Shown: positions 43,874 to 52,420, numbered from the stretch's first letter. The stretch: DNA of 64,000 nt from an uncultured Ruminococcus sp. (GCA_900543145.1 UQPZ01000002.1:225204-289203), one strand, 5' to 3'. Program-made: numbers and translations. Notes: generated by a model not told the origin, from the sequence alone.

Positions 43874-43885
43874 GGAGAAGCTGCA

Positions 43886-44353
43886 ATGAGTGAAAAGATA
43901 TACGGTCAGTTTGACCTTGATACAATAGAAAAGCTTGCCGATATTGTAAACGGAAAGAATCTCGGAGAAATAACAATAATTGACGAAGGCAAGAAGATCA
44001 CAATAAAGGGCAGAAAATGTCCGCCGCCTCCGCCTGTGATGAATATGGCTGCGTCACCAGTTCCTTCGGCAGAGCCTGTTCAGAGCGTTCCCTCAGCTTC
44101 CGCTGCTCCGGCTGTTTCCGGCAAGGAAGTAAAAGCGCCTATTGTAGGAACTTTCTATTCTGCTCCGTCGCCTAATGACAAGCCGTTTGTAACGGTCGGA
44201 CAGCAGATTAAAAAGGGAGACACTATATTTATTATAGAATCTATGAAGGTTATGAGCGAGGTTCAGTCTGAGTTTGACGGCGTGGTAAAGGAAATTCTGG
44301 TTTCCGACGGCGATGCGCTTGAGTTCGATCAGACGGTTATGATTATTGGTTAA
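43886..44353 (+). CDS. accB: Acetyl-CoA carboxylase biotin carboxyl carrier protein
   Basis: 155 residues. The N-terminal helical region is followed by a Pro/Ala-rich linker (about 48-85) and the biotinyl domain VKAPIVGTFYSAPSPNDKPF at about 89-108. The biotinylated Lys is in FIIESMKVMSEV near 120. Canonical BCCPs have E-A-M-K, so the Ser is a mild variant also seen in Firmicutes. It carries carboxybiotin between AccC and AccDA. RBS AAGGAG lies before ATG 43886. Confidence 0.95.
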   Translation: MSEKIYGQFDLDTIEKLADIVNGKNLGEITIIDEGKKITIKGRKCPPPPPVMNMAASPVPSAEPVQSVPSASAAPAVSGKEVKAPIVGTFYSAPSPNDKPFVTVGQQIKKGDTIFIIESMKVMSEVQSEFDGVVKEILVSDGDALEFDQTVMIIG

Positions 44354-44357
44354 GAAA

Positions 44358-44753
44358 ATGGGATTATTTAAAAAGCTAATTGCAAAATGGAATGAAAAAT
44401 TTTTCTATGTTGTTGATTATGATATGCTTAGACTGTATCTGAAGCACTCGGAGGAATTTGCTGTTGAAAACAATTTGGTGCTTGCTGAAGAGCTTAATCT
44501 TTATTATGAGAAGCAGAAGTATCATATTTTGGTATGCAATTTAGCCGCTTCAGATGATGAAGCTGAACGGCATAAGGGAATTATGTATTATGTAGACGAT
44601 ATAGAAATTTCAAATTTTGACGAATGGATCATGCAAAAGCTAGGCGGACTCAAAGGATATTTTAAAATTGAATTGATAAACTGCGATTCTGTTGAGCTGA
44701 ATGAATATATGCAAAATCATTCCGAGCTTAGAGCAGAAGATTACTGGGGCTGA
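44358..44753 (+). CDS. Unrecognised 131-residue protein inside the fab operon
   Basis: I do not recognise this protein. It starts MGLFKKLIAKWNEKFFYVVD, is rich in acidic and aromatic residues, has no membrane segment or signal peptide, and ends RAEDYWG. ATG 44358 lies 4 bases after the accB stop, but its ribosome binding site is weak. Alternative TTG 44346 overlaps accB. It lies between accB and fabZ, which are adjacent in most Firmicutes fab operons. Codon use is more A/T-rich than its neighbours, suggesting later insertion. A cytosolic helper or small immunity-type protein are both possible. Confidence 0.6.
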   Translation: MGLFKKLIAKWNEKFFYVVDYDMLRLYLKHSEEFAVENNLVLAEELNLYYEKQKYHILVCNLAASDDEAERHKGIMYYVDDIEISNFDEWIMQKLGGLKGYFKIELINCDSVELNEYMQNHSELRAEDYWG

Positions 44754-44779
44754 CCCATTTTAGAATTGAGGTAAAATAA

Positions 44780-45211
44780 ATGTCAGTGGTACTTAACAAA
44801 GATCAGATCATGGAGATAATTCCGCACCGAGACCCGTTTCTGCTTATCGACGAGGTAAACGAGCTTGAAGTCGGAAAGCGTGTCGTTGCTACGAAGTATA
44901 TGAAAGAGGACGAGTTCTGGTTCAAGGGTCATTTCCCCGGCTATCCCGTTACTCCGGGAGTCCTTATGGTGGAAATGTGCGCTCAGGCAGGAGCGGTAGC
45001 GTTGCTTGCATTGCCTGAGAACAAGGGGAAAATAGGTCTTTTCGGCGGCATAAAGGACTGTAAGTTCCGTCAGCAGGTCCTGCCCGGAGATACTCTCAAT
45101 ATCGAGGTTGAAATTATTAAAGTCAAGGGGCCTATCGGAGTCGGCAAGGCGCTTGCTACGGTAAATGGCAAAAAGGCGGTTTCTGCGGAGATCACCTTTG
45201 CGATAAAGTAG
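44780..45211 (+). CDS. fabZ: 3-hydroxyacyl-ACP dehydratase
   Basis: 143 residues, hotdog fold. MEIIPHRDPFLLIDEVNEL is near the start. The catalytic His is in FKGHFPGYPVTPGVLMVEMC near 49, with the Glu 14 residues on. GDTLNIEVEI lies in the C-terminal half. FabZ dehydrates beta-hydroxyacyl-ACP. It starts 26 bases after the unrecognised gene with TTGAGG upstream. The next 213 bases (45212-45424) before accC contain only short frames (one reads EPWNDNMITAGFAAYQNRYE without a ribosome binding site) and no gene I can support. Confidence 0.96.
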   Translation: MSVVLNKDQIMEIIPHRDPFLLIDEVNELEVGKRVVATKYMKEDEFWFKGHFPGYPVTPGVLMVEMCAQAGAVALLALPENKGKIGLFGGIKDCKFRQQVLPGDTLNIEVEIIKVKGPIGVGKALATVNGKKAVSAEITFAIK

Positions 45212-45424
45212 ACGGCGGAATCGGATATAGAGCTTAAAGTAAGGAGTTTTGACCGTTCATAAATCGCAGACGCCTTTGTCATAAGGTTTTTACAAGCGAG
45301 CCATGGAACGATAACATGATAACGGCAGGCTTTGCTGCTTATCAAAATAGATATGAAAACGATCTGCTAAAAGTGCAGTAAGAATAGATTTTCTTGAAAT
45401 TTCTTTGAGAAAGGCGAAAAAGCT

Positions 45425-46768
45425 ATGTTCAAAAAGGTTTTAATAGCGAACCGCGGCGAAATTGCGGTTCGTGTGATACGAGCTTGCAGGGAGCTGGGAA
45501 TACATACGGTAGCAGTATATTCCACGGCAGATAAAAACGCTCTACATGCAAAAATTGCCGACGAAGCGGTTTGCATAGGTCCTGCGGCAAGTAAGGACAG
45601 CTACTTAAACGTAAGAGCGATAATTTCCGCCTGTGAGATAACGGGTGCGGACGCAGTTCATCCCGGCTTCGGATTCCTGTCTGAAAATCCGTCATTTGCT
45701 AAAACCTGTGAGAAATGCGGGATAACTTTTATCGGTCCCCGGGCTCACAGTATTGAAATGCTGGGCGATAAGGCTCAGGCTAAGGAAACGATGAAGGAAG
45801 CGGGAGTTCCTGTAATTATGGGCTCAGACGGTGCGATCTCCAATATTCACGCAGCTCATACTCTTGCCGCCGAGCTTGGTTATCCGGTAATGGTAAAGGC
45901 TTCAGCAGGCGGCGGAGGAAGAGGAATAAGGATCGTGCGTTCAGACGAGGAGCTTGAAGCACAGATGACCGCTGCAAAACAGGAGGCGCTTGCCTGCTTC
46001 GGCAACGACGAGATATACATAGAAAAATTTATAGAAAATCCCAAGCATATTGAGATCCAGATACTTGCGGATAATTACGGCGATGTAATATATCTGGGAG
46101 AGCGTGACTGCTCTATGCAGAGAAGAAACCAGAAGGTGCTTGAAGAAGCTCCGTCGCCTATAATGACCGAGGAACTGCGAATTAAAATGGGCGAAGCGGC
46201 GGTCAGGGCGGCAAAGGTATGCGGCTACAGAAATGCAGGAACGATAGAATTTCTTGTAGATAAAAACGGCAGCTTCTATTTCATGGAAATGAACACCAGA
46301 ATTCAGGTTGAGCATCCTATTACTGAGGCTGTAACAGGGGTCGATCTTGTTAAGCAGCAGCTGCTTATTGCGTCCGGAGAGAGGCTTTCTATAAAGCAGG
46401 AGGATATAAAATACAGCGGTCATGCTATAGAATGCAGAATAAATGCGGAAAATCCTGCGCTGGGCTTCCGTCCGTCACCCGGGGTTATCAATTCCCTGCA
46501 TATCCCGGGAGGACCGGGAATACGAGTTGACAGCGCAGTATATCAGGGTTATGAGATATCTCCATATTATGATAGTATGATAGGAAAGCTTATCGTTCAC
46601 GGAGCGAACCGTGAAGAAGCTATAGCAAAAATGACCTGGGCGCTGTCTGAATTTATAGTGGACGGAGTAGCGACCAATATAGATTTTCAGCTGAAGCTTA
46701 TCCGTACCGACGCCTTTTTAAAGGGAGATTACGACAACGGCTTTCTTAACCGTACGGAAATTATATAG
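45425..46768 (+). CDS. accC: Biotin carboxylase subunit of acetyl-CoA carboxylase
   Basis: 447 residues. KVLIANRGEIAVRVIRACRE starts the first domain. The ATP-grasp glycine loop KASAGGGGRGIRIV is near 158-171, HIEIQILAD near 209, and the catalytic EMNTRIQVEHPITE near 287-300 holds the conserved Glu, Asn and Arg. It carboxylates biotin on AccB using bicarbonate and ATP. GAAAGGCG lies before ATG 45425. Length and all active-site motifs are standard. Confidence 0.97.
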   Translation: MFKKVLIANRGEIAVRVIRACRELGIHTVAVYSTADKNALHAKIADEAVCIGPAASKDSYLNVRAIISACEITGADAVHPGFGFLSENPSFAKTCEKCGITFIGPRAHSIEMLGDKAQAKETMKEAGVPVIMGSDGAISNIHAAHTLAAELGYPVMVKASAGGGGRGIRIVRSDEELEAQMTAAKQEALACFGNDEIYIEKFIENPKHIEIQILADNYGDVIYLGERDCSMQRRNQKVLEEAPSPIMTEELRIKMGEAAVRAAKVCGYRNAGTIEFLVDKNGSFYFMEMNTRIQVEHPITEAVTGVDLVKQQLLIASGERLSIKQEDIKYSGHAIECRINAENPALGFRPSPGVINSLHIPGGPGIRVDSAVYQGYEISPYYDSMIGKLIVHGANREEAIAKMTWALSEFIVDGVATNIDFQLKLIRTDAFLKGDYDNGFLNRTEII

Positions 46769-46784
46769 AAGGGGGAAAGTTTAA

Positions 46785-47666
46785 ATGCTGGAGGATTTGT
46801 TTTCAGTCGTAAGAACCCGCTTTAACGGCGAGGGAAAGGCTGACGAGGTAAAAAAAAGCAAAACTGATATTCCAAAGGGACTGTTGTTCAAATGTCCCAG
46901 ATGTTCCGGCGTTACCTTTATCGAAGATTTTCAGAATAACGGAAAGGTCTGCCCTAGTTGTAATTATCATGCCCGTCTTTCCGCAAGGGAACGGCTTGAT
47001 ATAACTATTGACAAGGACAGTCTTGAGGAATTTGATAAGGATATGATCTCTAAAAATCCGATAGATTTTCCCGACTATGAAGAAAAGCAGAAGTCTCTTA
47101 GGGAAAAAACCGGTTTAAGCGATGCTGTTATAACCGGACGGGCCAAGATACGAGGAGAAGATATTGTAATTATCGTAATGGATTCAAATTTTATGATGGC
47201 TTCAATGGGCAGTGTCGTTGGTGAAAAAATTACAAGAGCGTTTGAGTTTGCGGCAGAGAACCGACTGCCTGTAATTGCCTTTACCGCTTCGGGAGGAGCA
47301 AGAATGCAGGAGGGAATAGTTTCTCTTATGCAGATGGCAAAGACCAGCGGCGCTGTGGCTCGTCACAGTCAGTTGGGACTGCTTTACATAACCGTAATGA
47401 CCGACCCTACTACGGGAGGGGTAACGGCTTCCTTTGCTTCTCTCGGAGATATAATTATTGCCGAGCCTAAGGTGCTTATAGGCTTTGCGGGAAGAAGAGT
47501 GATCGAGGGTACGATAAAGCAAAAGCTTCCCGACGAGTTTCAATCGGCGGAGTTTATGTTGGAAGCAGGCTTCGTAGATATGATAGTTGAGCGCAAGAAG
47601 ATGAGAAGGACATTGGCTCATCTGCTGAAGCTACATAAAGCAAAGGAGGGCGTAATTGATGAATAA
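46785..47666 (+). CDS. accD: Acetyl-CoA carboxylase carboxyltransferase beta subunit
   Basis: 293 residues. An N-terminal zinc ribbon has CPRCSGVTF and CPSCNYHA near 33-58. The crotonase-like carboxyltransferase domain contains ASGGARMQEGIVSLMQMAK near 166-184 and the oxyanion loops TDPTTGGVTASFA and GFAGRRVIEGT. With AccA it transfers carboxyl from biotin to acetyl-CoA. It starts 16 bases after accC behind AAGGGGGA, and its end overlaps accA by 8 bases. Confidence 0.96.
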   Translation: MLEDLFSVVRTRFNGEGKADEVKKSKTDIPKGLLFKCPRCSGVTFIEDFQNNGKVCPSCNYHARLSARERLDITIDKDSLEEFDKDMISKNPIDFPDYEEKQKSLREKTGLSDAVITGRAKIRGEDIVIIVMDSNFMMASMGSVVGEKITRAFEFAAENRLPVIAFTASGGARMQEGIVSLMQMAKTSGAVARHSQLGLLYITVMTDPTTGGVTASFASLGDIIIAEPKVLIGFAGRRVIEGTIKQKLPDEFQSAEFMLEAGFVDMIVERKKMRRTLAHLLKLHKAKEGVIDE

Positions 47667-48480
47667 TCTTACAGCCAGCCAAAGACTCGATATAATACGT
47701 CATAAGGGCAGACCTACGGTAAGAGATTATATCCCCCTTATATTTGACGATTTCTATGAAATGCACGGTGACCGTTATTACGGCGACGACGGAGCGATCA
47801 TGGGCGGAGTATGCCGATTCAAGGGTATGCCGGTTACGGTTATCGCTCAGGTTAAGGGAAGAAACCTTGAAGAAAATAAAGAATGTAATTTCGGAATGCC
47901 TCATCCTGAGGGCTACAGAAAGGCTCTCAGGCTTGCCAGGCAGGCTGAAAAGTTTCGCCGTCCTGTAATATGCCTTGTAGATACTTCGGGCGCATTCTGC
48001 GGCGTTGAGGCCGAAAAGCGTGGACAGGGCGAGGCTATAGCAAAGAGCATTATGGATTTTATGACCCTCAGGACTCCGGTTATTTCAATTATACTCGGAG
48101 AGGGAGGCTCGGGAGGAGCTCTTGCGATGGGAGTCTGCGATGAGCTTGCTATGCTGGAAAATGCTATTTATTCGGTTATTTCTCCGAGAGGCTTTGCTTC
48201 TATTTTGTGGAAGGACGCTTCAAGGGAGAGGGAAGCCTGTGATATTATGAAGATCACTGCGGAGGATCTGCAGCGGCTTAAGGTTTGCGATCATATTATT
48301 CCTGAGCCTGTCGGCGGAGCTCATAACGACTGCGAGCAGACTGCTGAAAATATATCGGATTATATTTTTGAAGCGCTGCAAAGAAAATTGAAAAAAGGTC
48401 TTGACGAATTGCTAAATGAACGCTATAATAAGTTTAGAATAGTTGGCGATTTTGAAGAGAATAGCAGTTTGACTAAATAA
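47659..48480 (+). CDS. accA: Acetyl-CoA carboxylase carboxyltransferase alpha subunit
   Basis: About 273 residues. This is a short AccA, as in streptococci and clostridia, without the longer N-terminal extension of the enteric protein. DFYEMHGDRYYGDDGAIMGG is near 34-53, FGMPHPEGYRKALRL near 80-94, and TSGAFCGVEAEKRGQGEAIA near 112-131. GEGGSGGALAMGV near 150 gives the oxyanion loops. The start is ATG 47659, nine bases after AAAGGAGG (47642-47649). The TTG at 47656 is one codon earlier. Confidence 0.95.
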   Translation: MNNLTASQRLDIIRHKGRPTVRDYIPLIFDDFYEMHGDRYYGDDGAIMGGVCRFKGMPVTVIAQVKGRNLEENKECNFGMPHPEGYRKALRLARQAEKFRRPVICLVDTSGAFCGVEAEKRGQGEAIAKSIMDFMTLRTPVISIILGEGGSGGALAMGVCDELAMLENAIYSVISPRGFASILWKDASREREACDIMKITAEDLQRLKVCDHIIPEPVGGAHNDCEQTAENISDYIFEALQRKLKKGLDELLNERYNKFRIVGDFEENSSLTK

Positions 48481-48574
48481 TGGTTGATAGAGCTGTTATT
48501 CGGCTCAACTATCATAAGGCATCATAGGCTTGCTGTGCTGCCGAATATTCTCATTAGAATGGAGGGTGCTTTTA

Positions 48575-48811
48575 GTGGTATTTGAAAAGGTTCGTGATAT
48601 CGTCGTTGAGCAGCTTGACGCTGAAGAGAGCGATGTTACTATGGAATCATCGATCGTTGATGACCTCGGCGCTGATTCACTTGACGTTGTTGACCTTGTT
48701 ATGTCGATTGAAGAGGAGTTTGATGTTGAAATTCCTGATGAAGAGGTTGAAAACATCAAGACTGTCGGAGATATTGTAAAGTATATCGAAACAGCTTCAA
48801 ACGAGGAATAA
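48575..48811 (+). CDS. acpP: Acyl carrier protein
   Basis: 78 residues from GTG 48575, which lies 8 bases after GGAGGG (48561-48566). The upstream frame to 48530 is not needed. DDLGADSLDVVDLVM near 31-45 carries the Ser that takes 4'-phosphopantetheine. The protein is acidic, with helix III in IPDEEVENIKTVGDIV. It closes the operon, whereas in streptococcal-type fab operons acpP sits near fabH. A strong terminator follows 14 bases after the stop. 48481-48574 may hold its own weak promoter, but I see no clear -35/-10 pair. Confidence 0.96.
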   Translation: MVFEKVRDIVVEQLDAEESDVTMESSIVDDLGADSLDVVDLVMSIEEEFDVEIPDEEVENIKTVGDIVKYIETASNEE

Positions 48812-48825
48812 TTACGTAATTTCCT

Positions 48826-48865
48826 GAAAGCCTTTCCGTTTAGATCGGAGAGGCTTTCTTTTTTA
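48826..48865 (+). terminator. Terminator of the fab operon
   Basis: GAAAGCCTTTCCG (48826-48838) and CGGAGAGGCTTTC (48846-48858) form a 13-bp stem with one G-U, a 7-nt loop and six T after it. Confidence 0.9.
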
Positions 48866-48885
48866 ACTTTAGAAGCAGTATTGCG

Positions 48886-48910
48886 GTGAAAACATTTACA
48901 AAATGTTCAC
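48886..48910. promoter_or_regulatory. Inverted repeat upstream of the sigma-factor gene
   Basis: GTGA and ACATTT arms (48886-48897) are mirrored by AAATGT and TCAC (48901-48910), interrupted by two A on the left side, about 30 bases before the ORF start. It could be an operator or part of an autoregulated promoter. No consensus sigma-A promoter is visible here. Confidence 0.35.
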
Positions 48911-48940
48911 AAGGATTCAGTGGGCAGGATTGTATTATAA

Positions 48941-49504
48941 ATGAAAAGCTTTTCAGATAACAGACAAAGGTTTGTTAAAAAAGAAAGGGGGGAGCGGACT
49001 ACGACGCATAAAGACGTTGAAAGAGCCTTTGAAATGTATTCCGATATGATCTATCGAATATGCTTTATGTATTTCAAAGGAAATCGGTACGATATAGAAG
49101 ACGCCGTATCTGCTGTCTTCTTAAAGTACATGGAGCACGGAACTCTGTTTGAAAATCAGGAGCATGAAAAGGCGTGGCTTATAGTTACCGCTCAGAACCA
49201 ATGCAAGAACACCTTAAAGCATTGGTGGAGGAAAAAAGCAGCTGACGGAAAAGAGCGGGATAAGGCATTGGAGACAACTGCGGATTTTGAAATAAGCGAA
49301 ACTATGGAATCGGTGCTGGAACTGCCGGAAAAGCAAAGAAACGCTGTATACCTTTTTTATTATGAGGGATATACCGCGGCGGAGATAGGCAGAATGTATT
49401 ATGTAAGCGAAAGCACTGTACATAGCTGGCTGCATAAGGGCAGAAAAAGATTAAAGACAATGCTCAAATCAGACAGAAAAATTAAGTGTAAAACAAACGG
49501 ATAA
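48941..49504 (+). CDS. ECF-type RNA polymerase sigma factor
   Basis: 187 residues. Region 2 spans about 28-95 (VERAFEMYSDMIYRICFMYF, then DIEDAVSAVFLKYM, then EKAWLIVTAQNQCKNTLKHW). Region 4 is about 125-177 (LELPEKQRNAVYLFYYEGYT then AAEIGRMYYVSESTVHSWLH). It directs RNA polymerase to a small regulon, typically including itself. ATG 48941 has only a weak AGGA upstream. A strong GGGGGGAG at 48987-48994 lies inside the ORF without an ATG/GTG/TTG after it, so the true start is uncertain. The gene downstream is likely its membrane anti-sigma partner. Confidence 0.9.
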   Translation: MKSFSDNRQRFVKKERGERTTTHKDVERAFEMYSDMIYRICFMYFKGNRYDIEDAVSAVFLKYMEHGTLFENQEHEKAWLIVTAQNQCKNTLKHWWRKKAADGKERDKALETTADFEISETMESVLELPEKQRNAVYLFYYEGYTAAEIGRMYYVSESTVHSWLHKGRKRLKTMLKSDRKIKCKTNG

Positions 49505-49533
49505 CGGCAAAACGGAAAGCGAGGTCAGGTTAA

Positions 49534-51063
49534 ATGATCGACAAGATTATAACAACGGAAGCTGATGATTCCGTTAAGGCTGAATTCGACAGAATCAGAA
49601 TGCCTGATGAATCTAAGCGGCGTGTTCTGGAGCAGCTGCTGAAAGATAAAAAAGAAAGAGAAAATGCACCGGAAAACGCTGTAAGGACTGTTTCTTCGGG
49701 AAAAGCTAAAATAAGCGGCTCAAAACCGCTTGTATCAATTGCGGCTGCCGTATCAATGTGTATAGCAGGCGTATGGGCGCTTGTTTCGCTTGACGGCGGA
49801 ATAAAGGACAGCGGCGACGAGGAACTCAGTGCTCCCGTAAAATCAGCGGTTTCGCAGGCTGATAGTTCGGATTACAGCTGGGGCGGTGCAAATTTAGATT
49901 CTGCGCTGGACTATTCTATTGAAATGGGTAAAACAGATAAGGTAACTCCTGTTGATCTTACAGGTTTGTTCCGTGTCGATTCGCAGATTCAGAGCAATCC
50001 CTTACAGATGAAGCTAGAAGCAAAAAACGGAAAAATCTATGCACTCAGAATCTCTGGGTATGATGAGGAAGAGGACACTCTCGGAAAGATAACTGCCGTC
50101 AGGGACGGAGATAAATGGAATTACAGCATGACTGAATCCGTCAGCCTTGCTCCGAACCGCAATAACTGTTTTATTCCCGGCGGTTTTTATTCTTCGGCAG
50201 TCTACAGCCAGCAAGCCGAAAATGAGGACAGAAGCTATGATACAGGCTTTGATTTCATATGCTACAATGATGATATGCAGAAAATAGGAGAGTGGAATTC
50301 AAAAAATCTGGATATATATAAGAACTTTTACGATCTGTACAATACTGGATTTCTTTTGTCAGAGGATATGCAGACCTTGTATGTTTATTCCTATCACCAG
50401 AATAAGCAGATGGACTATAGCTTTGATAATCTGGTTCTGTATAAATCAGAAGCCGGAACTGACGAATATACGGAAGTAAAGCTACCGGAAAATGATGACC
50501 CCTCGGAACAGGTATCATTGTTGGCTGTAAATAACGGCAGGCTTTATTATGAAAGCTATCAGTATACAGTTACACAAGAAGGAAGAGATATAAGTAATTT
50601 TGAGATCGGTTATTATGATCTGAACGATGGTAATAAAAAGTATAGTTTGTTTAATAACTACGATCTGTTCGGAGATAAGAAGATACGTTATTTATACCAA
50701 TACGATATAGACAGTATGGGTCGTTTATACTACAGCGCTTTCACCGAGGACGGGGAGTTCAAGGCGGTCAGGATCGATGGCAGTGAATATCAGGTAGTTT
50801 ATCAAGATATTCTTGATGTAATAGATAAATATTATTATGAGGTACATATTTCCTACGACGGGGTATATATGTCCCTTTTAACAGAAGACAGCAAAGAACA
50901 AAATACGGAGGTCAGTATAATAGACCTTGACAGCGGAGAGACGGTCAATAATATTACGTCTGCTTCCAATATGCACTGTGCGGCGATCGATTCTGTAAAC
51001 AAATGTATTTATTTGAATGACTATACAGGCACTAATATTTTTTACAGATATGACCTGTACTGA
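49534..51063 (+). CDS. Membrane-anchored extracytoplasmic protein, probable anti-sigma partner
   Basis: 509 residues. A cytosolic N-terminus of about 60 residues (EFDRIRMPDESKRRVLEQLL) is followed by one membrane helix (PLVSIAAAVSMCIAGVWALV, about 67-86). The large outer region has repeated Tyr/Asp-rich strands (for example YVYSYHQNKQMDYSFDNLVL), perhaps a beta-propeller. This topology and position, 29 bases after an ECF sigma gene, fit an anti-sigma factor with an outer sensor. I do not recognise a ZAS or RsgI domain, so that role is inferred from context. AAGCGAGG precedes the ATG. Confidence 0.75.
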   Translation: MIDKIITTEADDSVKAEFDRIRMPDESKRRVLEQLLKDKKERENAPENAVRTVSSGKAKISGSKPLVSIAAAVSMCIAGVWALVSLDGGIKDSGDEELSAPVKSAVSQADSSDYSWGGANLDSALDYSIEMGKTDKVTPVDLTGLFRVDSQIQSNPLQMKLEAKNGKIYALRISGYDEEEDTLGKITAVRDGDKWNYSMTESVSLAPNRNNCFIPGGFYSSAVYSQQAENEDRSYDTGFDFICYNDDMQKIGEWNSKNLDIYKNFYDLYNTGFLLSEDMQTLYVYSYHQNKQMDYSFDNLVLYKSEAGTDEYTEVKLPENDDPSEQVSLLAVNNGRLYYESYQYTVTQEGRDISNFEIGYYDLNDGNKKYSLFNNYDLFGDKKIRYLYQYDIDSMGRLYYSAFTEDGEFKAVRIDGSEYQVVYQDILDVIDKYYYEVHISYDGVYMSLLTEDSKEQNTEVSIIDLDSGETVNNITSASNMHCAAIDSVNKCIYLNDYTGTNIFYRYDLY

Positions 51064-51219
51064 GCAGCGGTATACGGCTTGCTTATTATTGATGTTGACC
51101 ATTCGGAGTATTTAAAAGAAGGCGAAATTAATGGTTACGGAGATATGAGAAAATATATTTATATCAATATGCTGACGGGGGAACTGTATTATCAGTTTGA
51201 CATTGTTTTTCAGAGATGA
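51064..51219 (+). pseudogene. 51-codon in-frame open extension after the anti-sigma-like gene
   Basis: Directly after the TGA at 51061-51063 the same frame stays open for 51 codons to a TGA at 51217-51219, with protein-like content (LLIIDVDHSEYLKEGEINGY and later NMLTGELYYQFDIVFQ). It has no start codon of its own with a ribosome binding site. It may be the former C-terminus lost by a nonsense change, or the tail of a deleted neighbour. Confidence 0.4.
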
Positions 51220-51244
51220 CCGCAGTATTATACCTAATAATGTA

Positions 51245-51285
51245 AAAAAGCGTTACTGAGCAATTATAGCTAAGTAACGCTTTTT
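51245..51285. terminator. Bidirectional terminator between convergent genes
   Basis: AAAAAGCGTTACT (51245-51257) and AGTAACGCTTTTT (51273-51285) make a perfect 13-bp stem with a 15-nt loop. A/T-runs on both sides let it serve both the sigma/anti-sigma transcript and the minus-strand TraB/GumN gene. Confidence 0.85.
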
Positions 51286-51314
51286 GGTATGCCGTTAACC
51301 GGCAATGCATTTTA

Positions 51315-52400
51315 TTAATATTCCAACTTGGTAACCGTATATCCGTCCTTTTCAAGCAGGTCTATTATACCGCCTTCCCCTGCAAAATGAGCGACGCCTA
51401 CTACATAGAAAACATCCTTATCTCCTTTAAGCAGCTCTTCTACGGCGTTTTTCATAGTAATATTACGGTCAAACAGAAGCTGTTTATTGTAGTCGGTAAG
51501 AAGCTCTATCTGTTTGTCTGTAAGAGGCTCGCCGGCTTCCTCCGCCTGCTTTATCGAAACGTTTATATCGTTCGATTCTGCAAGGAAATCATAATCGCCT
51601 TTTGCCCATGCCTGATATGTGTCCTCCAGCAGCTTTATCATATCGTCCTTTGTTTCGGCGTTATAGGATGAAAGCATGGCTTCATAGATTTCGTCGGACA
51701 TATTTATTAACATATCAAGCTGGAAGTCAACAGATTCAACTTCGTATATCTCCTTTTTATCGTCGTGAGCCTTGTTAAGGAGGTAAGCGTCTATTCCGTT
51801 ATTGATCTTTAAATCGGACTGCTGAAGGGCAAGCGTTTCCATCTGGGAGCTGAGCGCCCACAGGCGGAAGGTCTCAAAGTTTTTAATATCAATCCCGCAT
51901 GATTCAACATAGTCTGTTATTCCGTCGTAGACCTCAGGCGAAAGGTGATCCTTTATCGTTGTTCCGTCATCATAATACATATTCTCAAGCTGCTTCAGCT
52001 GGGCCGTAAAGTTTGTGGAAACTGTAGTTATATCGCATTCGACCGCAAGAATATCAGCGTTTTCATAAGCTTCTGTTATCTTATTTGGAAGAGGATAAGT
52101 CTCGTCCTTGAGCGCGTGCATAGAACCCATCATAGTTATTTTTGTTCCGTCGGACGAGGTCACTTCCCACATAAGCGGCGTTATATCCGAGCTTTTGGAG
52201 TCATCAGTCTGTGAGCTGGTGTCGCTTTCGGATTCATTGGACTGTGAATCGGACGGAAGCGTGACCGACGGAGCAGCCGTTGCGGCGGACGAGCTTTCAT
52301 CTGCTGATGAGCTATTGCCGGAGCCGCAGGCTGCCATTACAGCCGACGCCGCACAGAGCAGGCATATAAGTGCGGTTTTCAGATTTTTGTTTGATTTCAT
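51315..52400 (-). CDS. TraB/GumN-family lipoprotein
   Basis: 361 residues. A lipoprotein signal (ALICLLCAASAVMAAC, Cys 25) and a Ser-rich linker to about 70 precede a TraB/GumN domain. The domain holds the paired GS-x-H motif in TMMGSMHALKDETYPLP near 90, VECDIT near 117 and the C-terminal VGVAHFAGEGGIIDLL near 335. Relatives are proposed metalloproteases of the Tiki type, and their bacterial role is unclear. It begins 20 bases after the ABC permease stop, so it is probably the third gene of the NatA-NatB operon. GGGAGAACAGC lies before the ATG. Confidence 0.85.
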   Translation of the reverse strand: MKSNKNLKTALICLLCAASAVMAACGSGNSSSADESSSAATAAPSVTLPSDSQSNESESDTSSQTDDSKSSDITPLMWEVTSSDGTKITMMGSMHALKDETYPLPNKITEAYENADILAVECDITTVSTNFTAQLKQLENMYYDDGTTIKDHLSPEVYDGITDYVESCGIDIKNFETFRLWALSSQMETLALQQSDLKINNGIDAYLLNKAHDDKKEIYEVESVDFQLDMLINMSDEIYEAMLSSYNAETKDDMIKLLEDTYQAWAKGDYDFLAESNDINVSIKQAEEAGEPLTDKQIELLTDYNKQLLFDRNITMKNAVEELLKGDKDVFYVVGVAHFAGEGGIIDLLEKDGYTVTKLEY

Positions 52401-52420
52401 TATGCTGTTCTCCCTTTTAT

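Noticed and set aside
45212..45424. Small gene between fabZ and accC
   Set aside because: Short frames exist but none has a ribosome binding site and a sensible start.
45941..46423. 160-codon minus-strand ORF opposite accC
   Set aside because: Shadow of the conserved accC frame with no family motif or ribosome binding site.
49534..51063. Naming this gene as RsgI or a ZAS anti-sigma factor
   Set aside because: The cytosolic part lacks the HxxxCxxC zinc motif and the RsgI N-terminal pattern; only topology and position support an anti-sigma role.
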